Below are positions 57,602 through 64,000 of a stretch of 64,000 nucleotides of DNA, piece by piece (positions within the stretch are counted from its first letter, which is position 1; every line of letters begins with the position of its first letter). Position numbers and translations under genes: made by a program. Source of the stretch: Cohaesibacter marisflavi (GTDB taxonomy: Bacteria > Pseudomonadota > Alphaproteobacteria > Rhizobiales > Cohaesibacteraceae); the NCBI RefSeq assembly GCF_900115225.1, contig NZ_FOVR01000009.1:147259-211258 (forward strand), in the 5' to 3' direction. The notes under the pieces are model-generated. The model saw only the letters and a list, made by a program, of their open reading frames with translations, was not told the DNA's origin and ran no database searches.

Positions 57602-57992
57602 TAGTCTGGGTCATAGACGTCTCCAGGTCTCGCCCTCACGTCTCAAAGCCCCCTACCGCTTGCCTTGCATCTCGTTTGGTACAGTCGCTAAAACTTGGTC
57701 TTACACATGAGTCAGCCATCTTGGCCAAGATGACCCGCGCCAACGTCAGTCCAACACCCGTGAAGCATTAAGGCAGCATGAGCGCCCTAAATTATCCTTC
57801 ACCTTGAGAAACCGGAGCCCCTCCAAAAATCCCCCTCGAGAAAGAGGGTCTCTGCAACAAGCGCCTCGCTAAACCTGCCATCATCACCTAGCAACGCAAA
57901 ACGCCCCACTTCCGATAACGAAGCAGGGCGTTGATTTAATTATGATGCAGATCTTGCTGTCACAGCAAGGTGCCTACATCGGATGATGTCAT
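57602..57992. other. Non-coding gap between convergent capsule genes
   Basis: No gene is supportable in these 391 bases. Besides the terminator at 57900, a small inverted repeat (ccctc/gaggg near 57832-57847) is present. The rest shows no recognisable structure. Confidence 0.5.
57900..57932. terminator. Terminator between convergent capsule operons
   Basis: aacgccc (57900-57906) pairs with gggcgtt (57926-57932), and an inner cttc/gaag stem continues it. On the minus strand it is followed by TTTTG, and on the plus strand by TTGATTT. It suits the end of the leftward kpsMTE transcript and perhaps kpsS. Confidence 0.7.
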
Positions 57993-59105
57993 CTAGGCAT
58001 GCTCGCGCATCACGGCAAGTGACACCGAAACCATGAAATAAACCATCAGAGCGATAATTGCGCCGGTCAGAATATTATACCCTCTCCGCGGATAGAGAGA
58101 CGCTTCTGGCATGGTTGGGGCAGACACGATGGTCAAAAACCGCATACGTCGTGCAGTTTCCAACTGCGCGGCTTCAAGCGCCTCCAAATGTGATTTATAG
58201 CGCAGCGTCTTATATTCGATCCTGAGATTGATATCTCTGAATTCAGAATCAATTTCACTGAGGGTACGCCCCGAGCCACCTGCCAGACGCTCATTTTCCT
58301 TTTCAATCTGGTGCTTGAGCGCTTCACTCTCGGCCCTTAGCCTGATCAGGGTAGGTGAATTCTCACCAAGTGTCCCCTGACGAGAGGTAATTTCCGCCTG
58401 CTTGGCAGCCAATTGCTGCTCAAGGCTGGAAATGGTTCCAGCAATGGTTTGCGAAGCAATTTCGGTTGAGAAGATTTTGTTCTTCTGTTGGAATTCCTGC
58501 AGAACCTTCTTCTCCTGCATCAACTCTTCTTCCGATTGCTGCACCACACCTTCAAAGAAAAGCAACTGCGAACGGGACACCTTCTCGTTCAGATTATCAA
58601 TAAACTTCTGGGAGTGGTACAGAATGCGATCAAGAACTTTCTGCGAATAGGCAGGATCGAAGGTTTGAACGGAAATTTCCAGCAGCTTGGCTTCTTCATC
58701 CAGAGTGGCCGTAACCATCTCGTTATAATATTCAAGCGCGTATTCCCGTTCTGTATCTTTTGTCAAACGAGAAAAGAAGTCTGCGTCCGAAGAGGCAAAA
58801 TGGTCCAGAAGCCCCAAATCATCATTCAACTTATCAAGTAGCGTTGGGCTTTCGATAAAGGCTTTCAAAACCAGAATATCGCGATCAGACGCAGTTGAAG
58901 ATGTGAGCCCCAGCATCGAAAGATCCAGCGGACTGCTTTCGGATTTCGCTTCAGTTATATAAATGGATGCCAAACTCTCATACCGGTCGGTCGCAATCAG
59001 TCCCTGATAAATGGCCACAATGACTATGGGCAATATGAGAACGAAAAGAAACAGATATAGCGACAGATTCAGAGCGGGCAATTTGCTCTTAATATCATTG
59101 ATCAT
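57993..59105 (-). CDS. kpsE: Capsule export inner-membrane protein KpsE-like
   Basis: A 370-residue polysaccharide co-polymerase-type protein that bridges the KpsMT transporter and the outer-membrane channel. It has one membrane segment near residues 15-35 and another near 345-365. A long coiled coil lies between (about 165-320: QQSEEELMQEKKVLQEFQQK and SEALKHQIEKENERL). VSAPTMPEASLYPRRGYNIL, before the second segment, is the Pro-rich KpsE signature. It overlaps kpsT by 11 bases. Confidence 0.93.
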   Translation of the reverse strand: MINDIKSKLPALNLSLYLFLFVLILPIVIVAIYQGLIATDRYESLASIYITEAKSESSPLDLSMLGLTSSTASDRDILVLKAFIESPTLLDKLNDDLGLLDHFASSDADFFSRLTKDTEREYALEYYNEMVTATLDEEAKLLEISVQTFDPAYSQKVLDRILYHSQKFIDNLNEKVSRSQLLFFEGVVQQSEEELMQEKKVLQEFQQKNKIFSTEIASQTIAGTISSLEQQLAAKQAEITSRQGTLGENSPTLIRLRAESEALKHQIEKENERLAGGSGRTLSEIDSEFRDINLRIEYKTLRYKSHLEALEAAQLETARRMRFLTIVSAPTMPEASLYPRRGYNILTGAIIALMVYFMVSVSLAVMREHA

Positions 59106-60492
59106 CTTTGGCTCCGATATGTGGCTTTAGGCGCTCTGGTGTTCCGGTCTGGTCTGGGCCCGGTCCATGCGGCCCTTCTCCATTTTTGATATTGGCATTG
59201 GGACGGTTCTGTCCACGCGGCAAGCCTGCCTGAGGGCCATGCTCTGCGGTTTCATGCGCGCGGGATACGCCAGGCGGCTTCATTCCGGCGTTCGGGCCTT
59301 GTTTCCGACTTGCAGGGCGCCCGTCACTTCGCCCCGTCGCCGCATTCGGACCAGCGCCCTGATTCTTACCAGCGTTAGGCCCCGCTCCGGGTTTCTGATT
59401 GAAACGAGGCCCGCCGCCTTGTGCCATTCTGGCTTTCGGACCACCAGCTTGCTGCCTATCCGCATGCGGCCCATTGCCTTGCTTCATTGCCGCCTTCACA
59501 CCAGTGGCCTGTTTGTTGGCTGCATTTGGTCCGTTGCCTCTCGCCTCACCAGCATTCGGCCCCGCACCAGAGTTCTGATTGACAAGAGGCCCGCCGCCTT
59601 GTGCCATTCTGGCCTTCGGGCCACCAGCTTGCAGCCTGTTTGCCTGCGGCCCACCGCCTTGCTTCATCGCCGCATTCGGGCCTGCTCCCTGATTCTTACT
59701 GGCGTTGGGCCCAACACCTCTCTTAACACCGGCATTCGGCCCGTTCCCGGCTTGTTTCTTGCGCGCAAGAGGTCCTTTTTTGGGGTGCATTCTCTTCTGA
59801 TTGGGCCGTTTTTTCGGCGCCGAAGACTCCGACCCGATATTTCGCTCATAGACCTCGATAGCCTCTTCGATCGAGTCATACATGACCGCGCTGCCCTTGT
59901 TCAGCACAAGCCCCATATTGCATTCATTGCGCAATTCTCTGAGGCTATGAGATACCTTGATAAAGGAAGCAACAGCACGCTTGTCTTTGAAAACCTTGGC
60001 ACTTTTCTCCTTGAAATTCTTGTCCCCAACAGCGGTCAGCTCATCAATGATATAGCAATCAAAGGTAAAAGCCATCGCGATGGCAAAATTGAGCCTTGCG
60101 CGCATCCCAGAAGAGTAGGTTCGCACGGGCATTTCGTAATAATCACCGATTTCCGCAAAGTCTTTTACTTCATCGATAATCGCATCCATGTCTCTGCGCC
60201 GAACACCCTGTAATCGGCAAGCAAAACGAGCATTCTCTCGCCCCGTCAAAGACCCTTGCATCGAGTTGGCTAAGCCCATTGGCCAGGATATGGAGCCTGT
60301 CCGGCGGATCGTTCCGGTATTGGGCATGTCAACACCGGCCAGAAGCCGCATCAACGTAGACTTACCGGTGCCGTTTGGCCCCAACACGCCCACCTGTGCT
60401 CCGTCAGGAATGACCAAGGAGACATCCTTGAGAACATAGTGCCGCCCATTGGGCGTCGGGTAATATTTTGAAACCTCGAACAGTTCGATCAT
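59095..60492 (-). CDS. kpsT: Capsule export ATPase KpsT-like with decapeptide-repeat C-terminal extension
   Basis: 465 residues against about 220 for typical KpsT. Residues 1-220 are a normal ATPase: Walker A GPNGTGKST, the weak signature TYSSGMRARLNFAIAM, Walker B YIIDELTAVGD and the switch His in KVSHSLRE. Then come a basic linker (KKRPNQKRMHPKKG) and about 15 decapeptides of the form G-x-G-P-N-A-x-x-x-Q, followed by a Gly/Pro/Asn tail ending GAKDDQ. The extension is rich in Gly, Pro, Asn, Gln, Lys and Arg, has almost no hydrophobic residues, and should be disordered. ATG 60492 overlaps the kpsM stop by 4 bases; an upstream extension to 60561 is not family-like. The function of the tail is unknown. 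Confidence 0.93.
   Translation of the reverse strand: MIELFEVSKYYPTPNGRHYVLKDVSLVIPDGAQVGVLGPNGTGKSTLMRLLAGVDMPNTGTIRRTGSISWPMGLANSMQGSLTGRENARFACRLQGVRRRDMDAIIDEVKDFAEIGDYYEMPVRTYSSGMRARLNFAIAMAFTFDCYIIDELTAVGDKNFKEKSAKVFKDKRAVASFIKVSHSLRELRNECNMGLVLNKGSAVMYDSIEEAIEVYERNIGSESSAPKKRPNQKRMHPKKGPLARKKQAGNGPNAGVKRGVGPNASKNQGAGPNAAMKQGGGPQANRLQAGGPKARMAQGGGPLVNQNSGAGPNAGEARGNGPNAANKQATGVKAAMKQGNGPHADRQQAGGPKARMAQGGGPRFNQKPGAGPNAGKNQGAGPNAATGRSDGRPASRKQGPNAGMKPPGVSRAHETAEHGPQAGLPRGQNRPNANIKNGEGPHGPGPDQTGTPERLKPHIGAKDDQ
59299..59748 (-). repeat. 30-bp in-frame tandem repeat array inside kpsT
   Basis: Fifteen contiguous 30-bp units, each coding for ten residues, with the first at 59719-59748 and each next one 30 bases lower. 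Consensus G-x-G-P-N-A-x-x-x-Q. Units 3-8 and 9-14 correspond one to one (for example AGGPKARMAQ occurs exactly at units 5 and 11). This shows a 180-bp block duplication over the basic 30-bp period. All units stay in frame and without stops. Confidence 0.93.
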
Positions 60493-61322
60493 GATTGCAG
60501 CAACTTGAAACGATACTTGAAGTAAAGAGCATAACCGATCCCCAGACCGATCACAGCCCATTCAAGCGGGTAAGACAAATCTGAATCCGCAAACAAAGGT
60601 ACGCCCAGAGCGCCTGCCCGGAAACCGTTCGTCAGATGGATAATGGGATTATATGCAAGAACTGTCTGGATATTTGCAGGCAGATCAAGAATCGAAAAGA
60701 TAACGCCGGAGATAATCATGAGCGGACTCGTCACAATCCCAACAACCTTGAATATATTCTCATTGAGCGTCCCCAGTACAGCCAGCGGAGTTGCGATTCC
60801 CATGGCAAACAACATCGAAATCAGAATAACTTCAACACACAATAACGGGTCGGGGAAATCCGGCACAGCGCCAAACAGCCACCAGACCAGCAAAATCAAG
60901 AGGACACTTGCCCATGCATGCATAAACATGGCGGTAATGAAACGCGCCAATATCGTATCCAGAGGTTTCACCTGAGGGTAATTGAGCAAAGCCATATTCG
61001 CTTGAATGGCATGCGCCAGATAGCCAAACCCGTTTCGGACCGTATTGAAAACAATAAAACCGCAGCCAACAAAGAGGGTCACGTGAACACCTCGAATACT
61101 GGTTCGGCCAGAGGCCCACCAGACCGCGGTAATGATGCTCATTCCGACAATCGGTTCAAAAAGCGACCAGAACAGACCAATCCGGCTCTTTCCCAGACGG
61201 ATTTTATATTCCTTGAAGACAAGCGCCCAGATAGCGGAAACCTGCTTTTGAAAACCGCGCTTATACAGATAGAATTCGCTTTTATTGTCTAAGCCTTTGG
61301 ATTTCAACTTAACATTCTTCAA
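60489..61322 (-). CDS. kpsM: Capsule ABC transporter permease KpsM-like
   Basis: A 277-residue permease of the ABC-2 polysaccharide exporter family with six predicted membrane segments. SRIGLFWSLFEPIVGMSIIT, NGFGYLAHAIQANMALLNYP and NPIIHLTNGFRAGALG are KpsM-type. Together with KpsT it flips the lipid-linked capsule across the inner membrane. The start is TTG 61322, supported by GGAGAG about 6 bases upstream. First gene of the leftward kpsM-kpsT-kpsE operon. Confidence 0.94.
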   Translation of the reverse strand: MKNVKLKSKGLDNKSEFYLYKRGFQKQVSAIWALVFKEYKIRLGKSRIGLFWSLFEPIVGMSIITAVWWASGRTSIRGVHVTLFVGCGFIVFNTVRNGFGYLAHAIQANMALLNYPQVKPLDTILARFITAMFMHAWASVLLILLVWWLFGAVPDFPDPLLCVEVILISMLFAMGIATPLAVLGTLNENIFKVVGIVTSPLMIISGVIFSILDLPANIQTVLAYNPIIHLTNGFRAGALGVPLFADSDLSYPLEWAVIGLGIGYALYFKYRFKLLQS

Positions 61323-61785
61323 ACCCGCTCTCCATGATCACGCATGCCGATAAGTAAAGTCTGAGACGATCGAAATGGTGGCTTCAGGGACGTGATTGCA
61401 TAAAGTCCCGGATATAGATGATATTATAGTCTATTTGAGGTAAAATTTTGTCTCACCCGAAGCAATGATTCCATATAGTTAAAGTGTCGTCTCACACAGC
61501 TCACGCAACGTCAAGGGGTTCAACGCGAGTTGCCACCTAGAGACATAAATTTGCCATACAACGACACGACAGTGTGCCGCGATAAACTCAGACAAAACAT
61601 CAGCCTTTTTGCCTCTGCAACATCCCAGTAAATGCAAAACCGATCTTGCCGAATTTTTAACGGCTATTGGTAGACAAACACCAAAGCACAACGATATAAA
61701 GGCCCCAATGTTTACGTTCTGAATACATTGTCATGTATGACAGTAAACTCTGTCGCTTAATCCCAGAAGTTAGTTGAGTTCGCCA
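61323..61785. other. Divergent intergenic region between kpsM and cysD
   Basis: About 460 bases, AT-rich, must hold the promoters of the kpsMTE and cysDN operons. No small gene is supportable. The only structure noted is the palindrome and hairpin at 61723-61754. Confidence 0.5.
61723..61754. promoter_or_regulatory. Palindrome and hairpin upstream of cysD
   Basis: atacat and atgtat flank a 4-base centre (61723-61738). Directly adjacent, gacag and ctgtc flank a 6-base loop (61739-61754). The pair lies 30-60 bases upstream of cysD and could be a regulator site; no regulator is assigned. Confidence 0.35.
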
Positions 61786-62685
61786 ATGCATTTTACTCAC
61801 TTAAAGGCCCTCGAATATGAGAGCATCCATATTATTCGCGAGGTTGCGTCGGAATTCAAAAATCCGGTGATGCTCTACTCGATCGGCAAGGATAGTGCCG
61901 TGATGCTGCATCTGGCGCGCAAGGCGTTTTATCCGTCTCGCTTGCCGTTTCCGTTGATGCATGTTGATACGACGTGGAAGTTCCGGGAAATGATCGAGTT
62001 CCGCGACCGGATCACCAAGGAATATGACCTTGATCTGATCGTGCATACGAATGAAGAAGGCCGGGCGAACAATGTGAACCCGTTCACCCATGGCTCTTCG
62101 CTTTACACGCAGATCATGAAGACGGATGCGCTAAAGCAGGCGCTGACCGCACACAAGTTTGATGCAGCCTTTGGTGGCGCACGACGCGATGAAGAGAAGT
62201 CCCGCGCCAAGGAGCGCATCTTCTCCTTCCGGACAGAAAATCACAGCTGGGATCCGAAGAACCAGCGTCCGGAGCTTTGGAACATCTTCAACACCCGCAC
62301 CAAGCCGGGCGAGAGCATCCGGGTCTTCCCTCTGTCCAACTGGACCGAGCAGGATATCTGGCAATATATCATGCTGGAGAATATTCCGATCGTTCCGCTC
62401 TATTATGCCAAGGAGCGCCCTGTCGTGAAGCGCGATGGCACCTTGATCATGGTGGATGACGACCGCATGCCGCTCAATGAAGGCGAAGTGCCGGAAATGA
62501 AGATGGTGCGCTTCCGCACCCTTGGTTGCTACCCGCTGACGGGCGCGGTTGAAAGCTCGGCCTCGACACTTGAAGAGATCTTTGAAGAAATGCTGATTGC
62601 CCGGACCTCGGAGCGCGAAGGACGCATGATTGATCATGACGACACCGCATCGATGGAGAAGAAGAAAAGGGAGGGCTATTTCTGA
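61786..62685 (+). CDS. cysD: Sulfate adenylyltransferase subunit 2
   Basis: Small subunit of ATP sulfurylase, which makes adenosine 5-phosphosulfate from sulfate and ATP. The 299-residue protein starts [20 protein letters not shown]. It has the PP-loop [40 protein letters not shown] and [15 protein letters not shown] 61786 matches the family start; a TTG at 61774 is less likely. Its TGA overlaps the cysN ATG by one base. APS/PAPS could feed cysteine synthesis or sulfation of the capsule; no sulfotransferase is present in the window. Confidence 0.96.
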   Translation: MHFTHLKALEYESIHIIREVASEFKNPVMLYSIGKDSAVMLHLARKAFYPSRLPFPLMHVDTTWKFREMIEFRDRITKEYDLDLIVHTNEEGRANNVNPFTHGSSLYTQIMKTDALKQALTAHKFDAAFGGARRDEEKSRAKERIFSFRTENHSWDPKNQRPELWNIFNTRTKPGESIRVFPLSNWTEQDIWQYIMLENIPIVPLYYAKERPVVKRDGTLIMVDDDRMPLNEGEVPEMKMVRFRTLGCYPLTGAVESSASTLEEIFEEMLIARTSEREGRMIDHDDTASMEKKKREGYF

Positions 62686-64000
62686 TGAGCGACGTGGAAA
62701 CAACCTCGAAATCATCGCTGGAAGGCGGCCAATTTGCCCGTCAGGAAAGCCGCGACATTCTGCGCTTTCTTACCTGTGGCAGTGTTGATGATGGCAAGTC
62801 CACCCTGATCGGGCGGCTGCTTTACGATAGCAAGACGATCTTTGAAGATCAGCTCTCTGCGCTGGAAGTGGTCAGCCGCAAGCATGGCACGACCGGGGAC
62901 GACATGGACCTTGCGCTGCTGCTTGACGGGCTTCAGGCCGAGCAGGAGCAGGGCATCACGATCGACGTGGCCTATCGCTTCTTTGCGTCCGACAAGCGCA
63001 AATTCGTTGTCGCCGATACGCCAGGGCATGAGCAATATACCCGCAACATGGCGACCGGTGCGTCCAACTGCGATCTGGCGGTCATTCTGATTGACGCGCG
63101 CAAGGGCGTGCTGACCCAGACCCGTCGTCACAGCTTCATCACCTCACTGATCGGTGTGCGCCATGTGGTGCTGGCGGTCAACAAGATGGACCTGATGGAC
63201 TTCAGCCAGGAGGTGTTCGACAAGATCGTTGCGGATTATAACGCCTTTGCGCAAGGGTTCGAGTTCGAGACGATCATGGCGGTGCCGATGTCTGCCCGCT
63301 ATGGCGACAATGTTGTGGTCAAGAGCGACAAGACCCCATGGTATGAAGGCCCGAGCCTTCTGTCCTATCTGGAAGATATCGATGTCGAGAGTGCAGACCG
63401 CTCTCTGCCTTTCCGCTTCCCGGTTCAGTGGGTCAACCGTCCGAACCTCAACTTCCGTGGCTATTCGGGCACGGTGGCCTCTGGTGTGGCGCATGTGGGG
63501 GACGAACTTGTTGTCGCCAAGTCCGGCAAGGTCTCCAAGATCAAGTCCATCGTGACGATGGATGGGGATTTGCAGGAAGTGGAAGCCGGACAGGCTGTCA
63601 CGATCACGCTGGAAGACGAGATCGACATCTCGCGCGGCGATCTCTTGGCTCCGCCGCAGCATCGCCCGCAGGTGACCGACCAGATCTCGGCCCATCTCAT
63701 CTGGATGGATAGCAGCCGACTGATGGTTGGTCGGGCCTATATCATCAAGATGGGCAACCAGCAGGTTCAGGCGACGGTTACCGAGCTTAAGCACAAGATT
63801 GACGTGAACAACGCCTCCCACAAGGATGCGGGCAAGGCGCTGGATCTCAACGAGATCGGCTTCTGCAACATGTCCTTTGCCGAGCCACTGGCGATGGATA
63901 CCTATGAAGAGAACCCGCATACGGGCTCCTTCATCCTGATCGACCGCTATTCCAACCAGACGGTTGCGGCTGGTCTTGTCTGGTTTGGCCTGCGCCGTGC
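62685..64000 (+). CDS. cysN: Sulfate adenylyltransferase subunit 1 (partial, runs off right edge)
   Basis: GTP-binding large subunit of ATP sulfurylase, cut by the window end after about 438 codons. P-loop GSVDDGKSTLIGRLLYDSK, DTPGHEQYTRNMATGAS and NKMD are present, then the elongation-factor-like beta-barrel domains (FRGYSGTVASGVAHVGDELV). The sequence ends within the second barrel, so it cannot be told whether an APS kinase (CysC) domain is fused at the C-terminus, as is common in rhizobia. Confidence 0.95.
   Translation, partial: MSDVETTSKSSLEGGQFARQESRDILRFLTCGSVDDGKSTLIGRLLYDSKTIFEDQLSALEVVSRKHGTTGDDMDLALLLDGLQAEQEQGITIDVAYRFFASDKRKFVVADTPGHEQYTRNMATGASNCDLAVILIDARKGVLTQTRRHSFITSLIGVRHVVLAVNKMDLMDFSQEVFDKIVADYNAFAQGFEFETIMAVPMSARYGDNVVVKSDKTPWYEGPSLLSYLEDIDVESADRSLPFRFPVQWVNRPNLNFRGYSGTVASGVAHVGDELVVAKSGKVSKIKSIVTMDGDLQEVEAGQAVTITLEDEIDISRGDLLAPPQHRPQVTDQISAHLIWMDSSRLMVGRAYIIKMGNQQVQATVTELKHKIDVNNASHKDAGKALDLNEIGFCNMSFAEPLAMDTYEENPHTGSFILIDRYSNQTVAAGLVWFGLRR

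Noticed and set aside
59299..59748. CRISPR-like appearance of regularly spaced repeats
   Set aside because: The 30-bp units are contiguous with no unique spacers, stay in frame with kpsT and vary mainly by amino acid substitution.
59167..60213. A 348-codon open frame antisense to the kpsT repeat region
   Set aside because: It is the mirror of the in-frame 30-bp repeats; its translation (Arg/Pro/Leu-rich) has no family character, while the opposite strand encodes a clear ATPase.

Overview
The window looks like a chromosomal segment of an alphaproteobacterium, most likely Hyphomicrobiales (rhizobial order) and plausibly marine. The grounds are family resemblance only: an rkp-type K-antigen lipid module like that of Sinorhizobium, the hutF/hutG five-step histidine pathway, a monomeric NADP isocitrate dehydrogenase, and many ABC and TRAP uptake systems. 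No rRNA, tRNA, insertion sequence, prophage or CRISPR array was seen. Genes are densely packed in operons with frequent ATGA overlaps.

Layout. 0-10 kb is housekeeping: icd (minus), a dCache-type chemoreceptor, a succinate-semialdehyde dehydrogenase, a PhnA-type zinc-ribbon protein, an unusual FabI-like reductase and a FabV enoyl reductase. 10.5-21.2 kb is a complete histidine utilisation locus. hutF-hutC run leftward and hutI-hutH-hutG-hutU plus a four-gene polar amino acid ABC transporter run rightward, with a candidate HutC operator in the shared 137-bp gap. 21.4-26.6 kb holds a YtcJ-like amidohydrolase and a TRAP operon (dctP-dctQ-dctM) ending in a UspA gene. 27-42.2 kb is a catabolic island. 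It has an Asp/Glu/hydantoin-type racemase, a FadR-type GntR regulator, and a divergent operon of an oligopeptide ABC transporter, a gamma-glutamyltransferase-like hydrolase, an M20 peptidase, a TauE permease, D-serine dehydratase, an amidase, RidA and a DadA-like oxidase. Together these could import and dismantle peptides or amides that contain D-amino acids.

42.4-61.3 kb is an ABC-dependent (group 2 type) capsule locus. The two catalytic modules of KpsC occur as separate genes on either side of a lipid-building set: a 2567-residue iterative type I PKS, an alpha-oxoamine synthase and an SDR, resembling rkpA-rkpG-rkpH. Then come an OPX lipoprotein, KpsS, and the convergent kpsM-kpsT-kpsE export operon. 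The KpsT homologue is twice the usual length, because its C-terminal half is encoded by an in-frame 30-bp tandem repeat array of about 15 decapeptide units. This array, and the possible sphingoid-like product of the PKS/oxoamine synthase/SDR set, are the most unusual things in the window.

61.8-64 kb begins a cysD-cysN sulfate activation operon that runs off the right edge.
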